This document shows, in pieces, positions 43,201 through 51,358 of a stretch of 64,000 bases of DNA; within the stretch, counting starts at the first letter, position 1, and every line of letters begins with the position of its first letter. The DNA lies in the NCBI GenBank assembly GCA_965230185.1, contig OZ245995.1:1240001-1304000 (forward strand), in the 5' to 3' direction. Origin of the DNA: Motiliproteus sp965230185 (GTDB lineage: Bacteria; Pseudomonadota; Gammaproteobacteria; Pseudomonadales; Balneatricaceae). The notes below the pieces were generated by a model, which was not told where the DNA came from, made no database searches, and saw only the letters and a list, made by a program, of their open reading frames with translations. A program made the translations under genes and the position numbers.

Positions 43201-44138
43201 GGTGGGCGGAAACCAGTTATCGCATTCAGGCGCTGCGGGATAATGCAGATTGTGCCGGGCAGGAGTTTGAGAGCCTGCTGGATGCCGACAATCCCGGCCT
43301 TCATGCTGAACTCAGCTTTGATCTGAACGAAGATGTGGCCGCACCCTATATCGCCACCGGTGCTCGTCCGCAGATCGCGGTACTGCGGGAGCAGGGGGTC
43401 AATGGTCAGATCGAAATGGCGGCTGCCTTCGATCGCGCCGGTTTTACCGCGGTGGACGTCCATATGAGCGACCTGCTCAGTGGTCGCCGTACCCTGGATC
43501 AGTTCCGTGGTCTGGTGGCCTGTGGCGGATTCTCATACGGGGATGTGCTGGGCGCCGGTGAAGGCTGGGCCAAGTCGATCCTGTTCAACAGCCGGGCTCG
43601 TGATCAGTTCCAGCAGTTCTTCAATCGCAACGACAGCTTCGCGCTGGGGGTCTGCAACGGCTGTCAGATGCTGTCCAACCTTCATGAGCTGATTCCGGGG
43701 GCTGAGCTCTGGCCGCATTTTGTTCGCAATATGTCCGAGCAGTTCGAAGCCCGGGTGGCGATGGTTGAGGTTCAGGAGAGCGCGTCGATCCTGTTGCAGG
43801 GAATGACAGGTTCGCGGATGCCGATTGCCGTGGCTCACGGCGAGGGCCGTGCGGAGTTTTCCGGGCAGCAGCACTTTGAGAATCTTCAGCAGTCCGGGGC
43901 TGTGGCACTGCGTTACGTTGATAACCGTGGTGGCGTAACAGAAAGCTATCCGGCCAACCCGAACGGTTCTCCGGCGGGAATTACCGGAGTCACTACGCCG
44001 GATGGTCGGGTGACCATTATGATGCCGCATCCGGAGAGGGTCTTCCGTGCGATCCAGAACTCCTGGGCACCGGAGGGCTGGGAAGAAGATGGTCCCTGGC
44101 TGCGGATGTTCCGTAACGCCAGAGTCTGGGTCGACTGA
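40236..44138 (+). CDS. purL: phosphoribosylformylglycinamidine synthase (large single-chain form)
   Basis: Fourth step of purine synthesis: converts FGAR to FGAM with glutamine and ATP. The N-terminal PurS-like region is followed by the synthase halves (MMFAQANSEHCRHKIFNA, KVETHNHPTAIAPHPGASTG, GPIGGAAFNNEFGRPN, VGAGGLSNAFPEL, ANWMCAAGHDGEDEKLYD, YHDRSDGGLFTTLVEM) and a C-terminal glutaminase with catalytic Cys (GVCNGCQMLSNL), AVAHGEGRAEF and MPHPERVF. 1300 residues, the usual gammaproteobacterial fused form. Divergent from mltF. Confidence 0.98.
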   Translation: MLKLRGAPALSAFRRQKLLSALQEKVPVVSGVYAEFIHFAELKSELDDAALNVLEAILRYGPKAEVEDRQGIQVLVVPRPGTISPWSSKATDIARNCGLEQVERLERGIAYYVTATAELDESALEAVKAQLHDRMVESVLSDVDEAEALFSHATPKPITTVDVLDGGREALVAANSALGLALAEDEIDYLVKSFTELGRNPVDVELMMFAQANSEHCRHKIFNASWDIDGEAQEKSLFQMIKNTNELGGDNVLSAYSDNAAVISGSEAGRFFPNPATREYGYSQEAIQILMKVETHNHPTAIAPHPGASTGSGGEIRDEGATGRGGKPKAGLNGFTVSDLKIPGFEQPWESAYGKPDRIVSALDIMIEGPIGGAAFNNEFGRPNLNGYFRTFEQSVNGAGGEEVRGYHKPIMIAGGMGNIRADHVEKGGIEVGSKLICLGGPAMLIGLGGGAASSMSSGSSSADLDFASVQRDNPEMERRCQEVIDQCWQLGDSNPIEFIHDVGAGGLSNAFPELVKDGGRGGDFELRNVNNDEPGMSPLEIWCNEAQERYVLAVKPEDMERFEAICARERCPYAVVGEATEEHHLTLADKHFDNKPVDLPMSVLFGKPPKMHRSVERKSYQVPAFDSSAIELNDAAERVLKLPAVASKSFLITIGDRTITGQVARDQMVGPWQVPVADCAVTTAAYDTWAGEAMAMGERTPLALVDGPASGRMAIGEVITNMASARIEKLSDIKLSANWMCAAGHDGEDEKLYDTVRAVGMELCPELGITVPVGKDSMSMRTVWNDEGENKSVTAPLSLIISGFAPVVDARRSLTPQLRTDQGDSDLILLDLGNGQNRLGLSALAQVYNQVGVDVPDVDDAAQLKTFFAAIQELNAQGLIQAYHDRSDGGLFTTLVEMAFAGHTGIDVDLDLLAADSSEFAAALFAEELGAVIQVKREQTEQVLTELNAAGLGDCCKVIGSLNSDDRINISFDDEAVYSESRIQLQRWWAETSYRIQALRDNADCAGQEFESLLDADNPGLHAELSFDLNEDVAAPYIATGARPQIAVLREQGVNGQIEMAAAFDRAGFTAVDVHMSDLLSGRRTLDQFRGLVACGGFSYGDVLGAGEGWAKSILFNSRARDQFQQFFNRNDSFALGVCNGCQMLSNLHELIPGAELWPHFVRNMSEQFEARVAMVEVQESASILLQGMTGSRMPIAVAHGEGRAEFSGQQHFENLQQSGAVALRYVDNRGGVTESYPANPNGSPAGITGVTTPDGRVTIMMPHPERVFRAIQNSWAPEGWEEDGPWLRMFRNARVWVD

Positions 44139-44160
44139 TCCGCTGAGAACCGACTTGCTG

Positions 44161-44247
44161 ATTCCGGCCCGGGTGAGCCGGAATCAGTGAAGGTCATCAG
44201 CTGGAATTCAGCTGGAATAAAAAACGGGAAGCAAAGGCTTCCCGTTT
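44161..44247. terminator. tandem hairpins between purL and pagL; the second is bidirectional
   Basis: First hairpin: ATTCCGGC (44161-44168) with GCCGGAAT (44177-44184), no T tract. Second: AAACGGGAAGC (44222-44232), loop AAAG, GCTTCCCGTTT (44237-44247), an 11-bp perfect stem flanked by AATAAAAA on the left, which gives a U-rich tail on the minus strand for pagL, and by CTGTTT on the right for purL. Confidence 0.75.
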
Positions 44248-44268
44248 CTGTTTCGTTGCCAGACGAAA

Positions 44269-44844
44269 TCAGTACCACATGGAGAAAGACAGGGTGTAGG
44301 TGTCGATACCATCATTGGGATCTTCCAGGCCGGCGTTGGAGTAATGAAAGAAATTGGCCGACAGCTCATAGCGCTGATTCTGTCCGAACATCATACCGAC
44401 TGAAAATTTGTTCTCGAACTGGAAATTGCCGCCCAGATCCGAGCCGCTGACGGTATCATTGCTGAGCTTATCCTCGCTCAGATAAGCGGCGCCGATGCCG
44501 TATTCGATAAAGGGGGTGATACCGTTGCTGTAGGGGTTGCGCTGATAGCGAAGAACCGGGGCAAAGGAGAGGCCGTAGAGGTCGTCTGCGGTGCCGCTGG
44601 TGAGGGTATCATCGCTGTCGGTTTCCATATAAAACAGGCTCAGTTCATAATGTCCGGTCAGAAACCAGTTGCCGTCGTTATCCAGCCAGCGCCTGTCCCA
44701 GTCAAACCGGGCTGCGGCCCGAATCATATCAATATCGTCATCGCTGCTGCCGACAGTGAGACTGAAGCCATCAACGGCCTGAGCAGGTGCTGCTGATACC
44801 GCGCTGAACAGACATGCAGAAATCATCAGCGGCTTGAATTTCAT
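44269..44844 (-). CDS. pagL: PagL-type lipid A 3-O-deacylase (outer-membrane beta-barrel)
   Basis: Outer-membrane enzyme that removes the 3-O acyl chain of lipid A and so softens the endotoxic signature. The signal peptide ends at APAQA|VDG. The chain shows alternating beta-barrel strands and ends in an aromatic residue (SFSMWY), the usual outer-membrane insertion signal. The PagL motif FHYSNAGLEDPNDGID is present with catalytic His167 and Ser169; the third catalytic residue, Glu in characterised PagL, is Asp181 here. 191 residues. AGGAGGAG before the ATG is a strong ribosome site. It is a lone gene, convergent with purL. Confidence 0.82.
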   Translation of the reverse strand: MKFKPLMISACLFSAVSAAPAQAVDGFSLTVGSSDDDIDMIRAAARFDWDRRWLDNDGNWFLTGHYELSLFYMETDSDDTLTSGTADDLYGLSFAPVLRYQRNPYSNGITPFIEYGIGAAYLSEDKLSNDTVSGSDLGGNFQFENKFSVGMMFGQNQRYELSANFFHYSNAGLEDPNDGIDTYTLSFSMWY

Positions 44845-44892
44845 CGGTACTCCTCCTGGTTATTTTCCTTTCCGACCGGCATGTTAGCCTGG

Positions 44893-44920
44893 TTGCCACA
44901 AGATCCTGTGATACTATATT
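44893..44920 (+). promoter_or_regulatory. candidate promoter for the pgi - UGD-like - galU operon
   Basis: TTGCCA (44893-44898), a 16-bp spacer and TATATT (44915-44920), 32 nt before the pgi start, within the divergent spacer with pagL. An AT-rich tract follows. Confidence 0.5.
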
Positions 44921-44952
44921 TTTATTTGCCGCAGATATCTAAGGGATTCTCT

Positions 44953-46608
44953 ATGTCCGTCCGCCAGTCACCGGTCTGGAAACAGCTAGAAAAACACTAT
45001 GTGGCTGAAATTAAAGATAAAAATCTCTGTCAGATGTTCCAGGAAGATGATCGGCGATTCGATCGTTTTTCGCTGCAGCAGGGCGAGTTTCTGTACGACT
45101 ATTCCAAGCAGCGAATCAACAGCCGGACACGGGAGTTGCTGCTGAATCTGGTTGAGCAGCAGGGGCTGAAGAGCTGGATAGAAAAGCTGTTCTCGGGAAG
45201 TCCGGTCAACAGCTCAGAGAATCGACCGGCGCTGCATACTGCATTGCGGGCCCCAGAGAATCTGACGACCCGCGTTGAAGGCACAAAAATAGCTGATGAT
45301 GTTCATCGAAGTCTGGCGAAGATGGCGGGAATGGTCCAGCGGATTCATTCCGGCCAGTGGCGCGGTTACAGCGGCAAGGCCATCACCGATGTCGTTAATC
45401 TTGGTGTTGGTGGGTCCGACCTGGGACCGCTGATGGCCTGCCACGCGCTGGAGGAATTCAGAGCACCGGAGGCCGCAGGGATAAGGCTGCACTTCGTTTC
45501 GTCTATTGACGGAAGCCAGTTAGCAGAGTGTCTGAAGTATCTGAGTCAGGAAACCACCCTGTTTGTGCTTTCCTCAAAATCATTTACTACTATCGATACT
45601 CTGGCTAACGCGGAAGTGGCGAAACGCTGGCTGGGGGAGAAAATCTCTTCCCACAAGATCCTGCTGAATCAGCATTTCATCGGTTGCTCGGCCAGTCCTG
45701 AAAAGATGACGGAAATGGGGCTGCCCGAGCAGAATCAGCTGCGATTCTGGGACTGGGTGGGGGGGCGATACTCCATGTGGTCAGTGATCGGCCTGCCCAT
45801 TGCGTTGCTGTTGGGCATGGCGGGTTTCCGACAGATGCTGGCAGGTGCTCATGCCATGGATGAGCACTTCAGGGAAGATCCTTTTGAGCGAAATATTCCG
45901 GTGTTGATGGCGCTGACCGGGATGTGGGCCAGCAACTTTCTGGGTGTTAAGGGGCAGGCCATACTGCCTTATGATGGAAGACTCAGGTTTTTCCCAGCCT
46001 ACCTGGGGCAGCTTGAGATGGAGAGCAACGGTAAGTCGGTCAATCGGAATGGTCAGCGTATTGATTACGATACCTGTCCGATCATCTGGGGGGAGGTGGG
46101 CCCTAATGCCCAGCATGCTTTCTATCAGTTATTGCATCAGGGTACTCAGCCGGTGAATTGCGATTTTATCGCTCCTGTGGTCCGGTACCGCAACAGTCAG
46201 GCTGCGGGTACCCGGGAACAGCTGCAGGCTCAGCAGCAGCTGACGCTGGCAAATTGTCTGGCGCAGTCCCGGGTACTGATGATGGGCGATCATGCGGTTT
46301 CTGCCGAGGATGGCCGGGAGCGCCCCAGTGAGCAACGTTATGAAGGTAACCAGAGCTCCTCCACGCTGCTGATCAGGGAGCTGACACCTCATACGTTTGG
46401 TGGTCTGATTGCAGCCTATGAGCACAAGGTGTTTGTACAGTCGGTGATCTGGGAGATCAATCCGTTCGATCAGTGGGGGGTTGAGCTGGGCAAGCAGATT
46501 GCCAAAGAGACGGGAAGCGCCATTGATTCTGCTGACCGGCATTTTGATGACAGCTCCACGGAGGGGTTGCTGGCGTACGTTCGGCAGCAACTTTCATCCC
46601 CTGAGTAG
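44953..46608 (+). CDS. pgi: glucose-6-phosphate isomerase
   Basis: Interconverts glucose-6-phosphate and fructose-6-phosphate, here probably feeding hexose phosphate to the nucleotide-sugar genes that follow. SIS-fold signatures: VVNLGVGGSDLGPLMACHAL, FVLSSKSFTTIDTLANA, WDWVGGRYSMWSVIGLPIAL with the family signature, and GQAILPYDGRLRFFPAYLGQ. The start is ATG 44953 after TAAGGG; an in-frame extension to 44881 is not family-like. 551 residues. It is 9 nt from the UDP-glucose dehydrogenase homologue. Confidence 0.96.
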   Translation: MSVRQSPVWKQLEKHYVAEIKDKNLCQMFQEDDRRFDRFSLQQGEFLYDYSKQRINSRTRELLLNLVEQQGLKSWIEKLFSGSPVNSSENRPALHTALRAPENLTTRVEGTKIADDVHRSLAKMAGMVQRIHSGQWRGYSGKAITDVVNLGVGGSDLGPLMACHALEEFRAPEAAGIRLHFVSSIDGSQLAECLKYLSQETTLFVLSSKSFTTIDTLANAEVAKRWLGEKISSHKILLNQHFIGCSASPEKMTEMGLPEQNQLRFWDWVGGRYSMWSVIGLPIALLLGMAGFRQMLAGAHAMDEHFREDPFERNIPVLMALTGMWASNFLGVKGQAILPYDGRLRFFPAYLGQLEMESNGKSVNRNGQRIDYDTCPIIWGEVGPNAQHAFYQLLHQGTQPVNCDFIAPVVRYRNSQAAGTREQLQAQQQLTLANCLAQSRVLMMGDHAVSAEDGRERPSEQRYEGNQSSSTLLIRELTPHTFGGLIAAYEHKVFVQSVIWEINPFDQWGVELGKQIAKETGSAIDSADRHFDDSSTEGLLAYVRQQLSSPE

Positions 46609-46617
46609 GATAACAAC

Positions 46618-47931
46618 GTGAAAGTATCTGTATATGGGTGTGGTCTTACAGGGCTTGTTACGGCCTGGGCACTGGCCGATGTAGGCAACGACGTAGTGGT
46701 TGCCTGCTGTGAGGGGCAATGCCGGCATGACCTTGAGCGGGGGAACCCCGGGTTCGAAGAGCCTGGGTTGGGCGAGAAACTGCAGGCTGAACTGGTCAGC
46801 GGTCGTTTGCAGATTGGAGTTGATACAGAGCAGGCATTCGGGCACGGCCAGGTTCATTTCCTCGCGCTGGCATCGGACCGCTTGCCTCTGGCCAGAGATA
46901 TTTTATCGCAGCTGGCGGAAGCAGCTACCGGTGCAGTTACGGTCGTTAACCAGAGTACATTTCCGGTAGGGTCTGCGAGTAAGCTGGCGGCGATGATGAC
47001 TGAGGTGCAACAAGGCCAGGGTAAGGAAGCCGATATACACATGCTGGCACTGCCCAGTTTTCTTCAGGAAGGGGCCGCAATCAGTAACTTTGTCCGACCC
47101 GAGCGAATTCTGGTAGGAGCCGATGATGAATGGGGGCTGCAGTTGTTGACCGAGTTGCTGCGGCCTTTCAGCCGCAAGCATGACCAGCTGATGATAATGA
47201 CCACAAGGGCTGCTGAGTTCACAAAGTATGCGATCAACGGCATGCTGGCTACCAAGCTCAGTTTTATGAACGAGATGGCCAACTTAGCTGATCAGCTGCA
47301 GGTAGATATTGAGCAGGTTCGTAAGGGGGTCGGCTCAGATCCCCGTATCGGTTACGACTATATCTACCCCGGTTGCGGTTTCGGCGGGCTGAGTTTTTCC
47401 GAAGATGTTATCCGGTTGGCGGAGGCTGTAGAAGAGCAGGTTGAAGATTCCTTTTTGCTGAAAACGGTACTGGATACCAATCAGCAGCAGAAGGAGGTGC
47501 TGTTTCGAAAGCTCTGGCGCCACTGGGATACCGAGCTCAGGGGCAAGACCGTCGCTGTCTGGGGGGGAGCTTTTAAGCCCAATACAGACAGTATCGATAA
47601 TGCTCCCAGCCTGCTGTTGATGGAGACGCTCTGGGCCCAGGGGGTCAGGGTTCGGTTCTACGATCCTAAGGCGCAGGCAAAGATTAAGGAGTACTTTGGT
47701 GATCGGAATGATCTTGAACTTTGTGAGACTGCTTACGATGCGGTTGAGGGGGCCGATGCTCTGATGATCGTTACCGAGTGGAAAGAGTTCTGGAGTCCTG
47801 ATTTCGGGCGGCTGGCCCGACTGATGAATGAGCCGCTTATTTTTGATGGCCGTAACCTTTATGATCCGCTGTATATGAAGCAGCTGGGGTTTCGCTATTT
47901 CGGTGTTGGCCGTTCAAGCGAGTACGTCTGA
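46618..47931 (+). CDS. UDP-glucose 6-dehydrogenase homologue lacking key catalytic residues
   Basis: Belongs to the UDP-glucose/GDP-mannose dehydrogenase family: N-terminal NAD fold (YGCGLTGLVTAWALADVGNDV), VNQSTFPVGSASK, a central dimer helix with the conserved Lys203 (FTKYAINGMLATKLSFMNE), and a C-terminal domain (VAVWGGAFKPNTDSIDNAPS). The catalytic loop, normally GGSCFPKD, reads GGLSFSED, so the thiolate Cys is Ser259 and the Lys is Glu262. The NPEFL motif reads LPSFL, so the catalytic Glu is Ser147. The usual AVGTP segment is shortened (FLALASDRLP). It probably cannot oxidise UDP-glucose to UDP-glucuronate in the normal way. The start is GTG 46618. It is coupled to pgi and galU, and 437 residues is a normal length. 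Confidence 0.75.
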   Translation: MKVSVYGCGLTGLVTAWALADVGNDVVVACCEGQCRHDLERGNPGFEEPGLGEKLQAELVSGRLQIGVDTEQAFGHGQVHFLALASDRLPLARDILSQLAEAATGAVTVVNQSTFPVGSASKLAAMMTEVQQGQGKEADIHMLALPSFLQEGAAISNFVRPERILVGADDEWGLQLLTELLRPFSRKHDQLMIMTTRAAEFTKYAINGMLATKLSFMNEMANLADQLQVDIEQVRKGVGSDPRIGYDYIYPGCGFGGLSFSEDVIRLAEAVEEQVEDSFLLKTVLDTNQQQKEVLFRKLWRHWDTELRGKTVAVWGGAFKPNTDSIDNAPSLLLMETLWAQGVRVRFYDPKAQAKIKEYFGDRNDLELCETAYDAVEGADALMIVTEWKEFWSPDFGRLARLMNEPLIFDGRNLYDPLYMKQLGFRYFGVGRSSEYV

Positions 47932-47966
47932 TCTCTGTTTAAACTTCAGTCAGGAATTTGGATTTG

Positions 47967-48800
47967 ATGAGTAAGATTACTACCTGTGTTTTCCCTGTTG
48001 CCGGTTTCGGCAGTCGTTTTCTGCCGGCGACCAAAGCCGTACCTAAAGAGATGCTGCCGGTGGTGGATAAGCCGCTGATTCAGTATGGAGTAGAAGAAGC
48101 AGTGGCCGCAGGACTCAGTCGTGCCTGTTTCGTTAACGGTCGTCATAAGCAGGCGATTGAGAACCACTTCGACCGCAATTTTGAGCTGGAGGATTCGGTA
48201 CGGGGCACCAGCAAGGAAGGATTGCTGGCCGGCGTCAATGAGCTGATGGAGCGCTGCTCGTTCACATCCGTGCGTCAGGTTGTCGCCAATGGTCTTGGCC
48301 ACGCTATTGGCTGTTCCGAGCCGGTCGTGGGGGAGCAACCTTTTGCGGTTATCCTGCCGGATGATCTTTGTGTTAATCCCGATGGGGAAACGGTTCTGGC
48401 TCAGATGGTTGCATTATATGAGCAGTACCGCTGCAGTATCGTCGCTGTTGAGGAGGTGCCGCAGGAACAGGTACACAAGTACGGAGTGATCGCCGGTGAT
48501 GAGGTGGTGGACGGTATTTACCGGGTCAACACTATGGTTGAAAAACCGGCGGCTTCGGAAGCACCCAGCAATCTGGCAATTATCGGGCGCTATATCCTGA
48601 CACCGGATATCTTCGACCTGATTGCAGAAACGGAGCCAGGTAAAGGTGGAGAGATTCAGATTACTGATGCGTTGATGAAGCAGGCGGCTGAGGGGCAGGT
48701 GATTGCGTATCGCTTTAAAGGGCAGCGTTTTGATTGTGGCAGCGTACCCGGTTATGTGGAAGCAACTCGCTTTTGCTTTGAGCACTTTTATAAGGCTTAA
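47967..48800 (+). CDS. galU: UTP-glucose-1-phosphate uridylyltransferase
   Basis: Makes UDP-glucose from UTP and glucose-1-phosphate. It has the nucleotidyltransferase opening (CVFPVAGFGSRFLPATKA, VPKEMLPVVDKPLIQYGVEE), FVNGRHKQAIENHFD, VILPDDLCVN, VGVMVEKP-type sugar-binding VNTMVEKPAASEAPSN, GEIQITDALMKQ and FDCGSVPGYVEATRF. The start is ATG 47967 (MSKITTC); the TTG at 47958 would add three residues. 277 residues. The product UDP-glucose is the substrate expected for the neighbouring dehydrogenase homologue and for galE. Confidence 0.95.
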   Translation: MSKITTCVFPVAGFGSRFLPATKAVPKEMLPVVDKPLIQYGVEEAVAAGLSRACFVNGRHKQAIENHFDRNFELEDSVRGTSKEGLLAGVNELMERCSFTSVRQVVANGLGHAIGCSEPVVGEQPFAVILPDDLCVNPDGETVLAQMVALYEQYRCSIVAVEEVPQEQVHKYGVIAGDEVVDGIYRVNTMVEKPAASEAPSNLAIIGRYILTPDIFDLIAETEPGKGGEIQITDALMKQAAEGQVIAYRFKGQRFDCGSVPGYVEATRFCFEHFYKA

Positions 48801-48854
48801 CTTATAATTCAGACTGCAATGGGGGCTGAAATTAGAAAAGGGAATATCTGATTT

Positions 48855-49919
48855 ATGAAACTACTGGTCACTGGTGGTGCGGGGTTTATTGGTAGTGCTG
48901 TTGTTCGTCATGTGCTGACCAATACCGAAGATGACGTAATTAATGTCGATTGTTTAACGTATGCAGGCAACCTGGAATCGATCCCCGCTGCTGAGAGGAG
49001 TAGCCATTACGTATTTGAGAAGGTAGATATCTGTGATGTCGGGGAGTTACAGAGGGTATTTGAGCAGTATCAACCTGATGCGGTGATGCATCTGGCGGCG
49101 GAATCCCATGTGGATCGATCTATTGATGGTCCGGGTGCTTTTATTCAGACCAATATAGTTGGTACCTATAATCTGCTGGATGTGGCCTGTCAGTACTGGA
49201 TGGCACTGGATTCTCACCGAAAGACCAATTTTCGATTTCACCATGTTTCCACCGACGAGGTCTATGGTGACCTGGAAAATACGGATACGCTGTTTACCGA
49301 AACCACCCCCTACGCCCCCAGTTCTCCCTATTCTGCCAGTAAAGCCAGTTCCGACCATCTGGTTCGGGCCTGGCAGCGAACCTACGGCTTTCCGACCCTG
49401 ATCACCAATTGTTCCAATAACTATGGGCCTTACCATTTTCCGGAAAAACTGATTCCCCACATTATCCTGAATGCATTGCACGGCAAGCCACTGCCGGTCT
49501 ACGGTGACGGATCTCAGGTCCGGGACTGGTTATATGTGGAAGACCATGCCCGGGCTTTGTACCGAGTGGTCAGTAAAGGAGAGGTGGGTGAAACTTACAA
49601 TATTGGAGGCCATAACGAAAAGACCAACCTTGAGGTTGTAAAGGCTGTCTGTGACCTGTTGGAGGAACTGGCCCCGGATAAGCCGGCCGGAGTTGAGAGT
49701 TATCAGCAACTTATCGAGTTTGTTAAGGATCGGCCGGGTCATGATCTTCGTTATGCGATTGATGCTTCGAAGATTGCTGATGAGCTGGGCTGGCAGCCGG
49801 AAGAAACTTTTGAAAGTGGTATTCGAAAGACTGTGGAGTGGTATCTGAGTAACCGCCAGTGGTGGCAACGGGTCTTGTCTGGCGCCTATTCTCTTAATCG
49901 TATTGGTGATTCAGTGTGA
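48855..49919 (+). CDS. rfbB: dTDP-glucose 4,6-dehydratase
   Basis: Second enzyme of dTDP-L-rhamnose synthesis. Short-chain dehydrogenase fold: TGGAGFIGSAVVRHVL for NAD, HLAAESHVDRSIDGPGAFI, catalytic STDEVYGDL (Thr-Asp-Glu) and YSASKASSDHLVRAW (Tyr, Lys), then NCSNNYGPYHFPEKLIP and KDRPGHDLRYAID. 354 residues. It starts the rfbBACD run, 54 nt after galU; a TATAAT at 48803-48808 in that gap could provide a separate promoter, though its -35 region is poor. Confidence 0.97.
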   Translation: MKLLVTGGAGFIGSAVVRHVLTNTEDDVINVDCLTYAGNLESIPAAERSSHYVFEKVDICDVGELQRVFEQYQPDAVMHLAAESHVDRSIDGPGAFIQTNIVGTYNLLDVACQYWMALDSHRKTNFRFHHVSTDEVYGDLENTDTLFTETTPYAPSSPYSASKASSDHLVRAWQRTYGFPTLITNCSNNYGPYHFPEKLIPHIILNALHGKPLPVYGDGSQVRDWLYVEDHARALYRVVSKGEVGETYNIGGHNEKTNLEVVKAVCDLLEELAPDKPAGVESYQQLIEFVKDRPGHDLRYAIDASKIADELGWQPEETFESGIRKTVEWYLSNRQWWQRVLSGAYSLNRIGDSV

Positions 49920-49928
49920 GGAAAGAGC

Positions 49929-50810
49929 ATGAAACCCTATAAAGGCATAATTCTGGCCGGCGGTTCTGGTACGCGACTACACCCGATCACCCGGGGTGTA
50001 TCCAAACAGATGTTGCCGATCTACGATAAACCGATGATCTATTATCCGCTTTCGGTGTTGATGCTGGCTGGTATTCGCGAGGTGCTGGTAATCTCCACTC
50101 CAGAGGATCTGGGTAGCTATCAGCGCTTGTTGGGGGACGGTTCTCTGTTTGGTATATCCATCTCCTATGCCGAGCAGCCCCGGCCTGAGGGTCTGGCTCA
50201 GGCGTTTCTGATCGGGGAGGAGTTTATCGGCGACCATCCGGTCAGTCTGGTTCTGGGGGACAATATTTTCTATGGCCAGCACTTCTCCGACAAGTTGTTA
50301 TCGGCCGTTAATCGAGACAGTGGTGCGACTGTTTTTGGTTACCATGTGACCGACCCGGAACGTTTCGGAGTCGTTGAATTTGACGCATCCGGTAAGGCTG
50401 TCAGTATCGAAGAGAAGCCGGAGCAACCAAAATCCAATTATGCCGTAACCGGTCTCTATTTCTACGACAACGATGTTATTGAGATCGCAAGGGCTGTCCT
50501 GCCTTCGGCAAGGGGGGAGCTGGAAATTACCGATGTGAATATGGCCTATCTGGAGCGAGGTAAGCTTAACGTTGAATTGCTTGGTCGCGGTTTTGCCTGG
50601 CTGGATACCGGTACTCATGATTCCCTGTTGGATGCGGGACAGTTCGTCGCCACCCTGGAGAATCGCCAGGGTTTGAAGGTGGCTTGCCTGGAGGAGATCG
50701 GATTCCGCAATGGTTGGTTGAATGCTGGTGAACTGTCGCTACAGGCGGAAGCGCTCGCAAAAACTGGATATGGGCAGTATCTGCTCAGGATCGTCGAGGA
50801 AAACAGTTGA
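49929..50810 (+). CDS. rfbA: glucose-1-phosphate thymidylyltransferase
   Basis: Makes dTDP-glucose from dTTP and glucose-1-phosphate. Motifs: KGIILAGGSGTRLHPITRG, SKQMLPIYDKPMIYYPLSVL, EQPRPEGLAQAFLIGEEFI, LVLGDNIFYG, VEFDASGKAVSIEEKPEQPK and FAWLDTGTHDSLLDA. 293 residues. It lies 9 nt from rfbB and overlaps rfbC by one base. Confidence 0.97.
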   Translation: MKPYKGIILAGGSGTRLHPITRGVSKQMLPIYDKPMIYYPLSVLMLAGIREVLVISTPEDLGSYQRLLGDGSLFGISISYAEQPRPEGLAQAFLIGEEFIGDHPVSLVLGDNIFYGQHFSDKLLSAVNRDSGATVFGYHVTDPERFGVVEFDASGKAVSIEEKPEQPKSNYAVTGLYFYDNDVIEIARAVLPSARGELEITDVNMAYLERGKLNVELLGRGFAWLDTGTHDSLLDAGQFVATLENRQGLKVACLEEIGFRNGWLNAGELSLQAEALAKTGYGQYLLRIVEENS

Positions 50811-51358
50811 TGGAGGTCCGGGAAACCCGAATCAACGGTGCCAGAATCATCGAACCCAGGGTTTTTGGTGATGCCAGGGGGTTTTTCCTGGAAACCTTTC
50901 AGGCTGAGCGTTATGCCCAGTGCGGAATTGATCTTCCCTTTGTTCAGGACAACCATTCTCGTTCAACTAAAGGTGTGCTTAGGGGGCTGCATTTTCAGAA
51001 GGCCAGACCTCAGGGGAAGCTGGTTCGGGTCGTTCGGGGTGAGGTGTTCGACGTGGCTGTAGATATTCGTCCCGATTCGCCGACTTTTGGACAGTGGGAG
51101 GGTGTCGTGCTGTCGGAGGAGAATAAGCGTCAGTTCTGGGTCCCGCCGGGGCTGGCTCATGGCTTTCAGGTGCTTTCGGACACGGCGGACTTTGAATACA
51201 AATGCACAGATTACTATGATCCCGCCGATGAAGGCTGTCTGATCTGGAATGACCCCATGATTGGTATCGAATGGCCTCTGCCCGATCCCCTGTTATCGGA
51301 AAAGGATCAGCAGGGTCAGACCCTGGAGTGCCTGAAACAGATGGGGTTAGTGTTGTGA
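50810..51358 (+). CDS. rfbC: dTDP-4-dehydrorhamnose 3,5-epimerase
   Basis: Cupin-fold epimerase of rhamnose synthesis. Motifs: PRVFGDARGFFLETFQAERY, FVQDNHSRSTKGVLRGLHF with catalytic His, KLVRVVRGEVFDVAVDIR, and FWVPPGLAHGFQVLSD. The start is ATG 50810, sharing one base with the rfbA stop. 182 residues. The last codons overlap the rfbD start (GTGA). Confidence 0.96.
   Translation: MEVRETRINGARIIEPRVFGDARGFFLETFQAERYAQCGIDLPFVQDNHSRSTKGVLRGLHFQKARPQGKLVRVVRGEVFDVAVDIRPDSPTFGQWEGVVLSEENKRQFWVPPGLAHGFQVLSDTADFEYKCTDYYDPADEGCLIWNDPMIGIEWPLPDPLLSEKDQQGQTLECLKQMGLVL

Noticed and set aside
41847..43463. 538-codon open frame on the minus strand inside purL
   Set aside because: It lies wholly inside the well-supported purL gene, has no recognisable domain and reads as low-complexity His/Arg/Gln-rich sequence typical of antisense frames in GC-rich genes.
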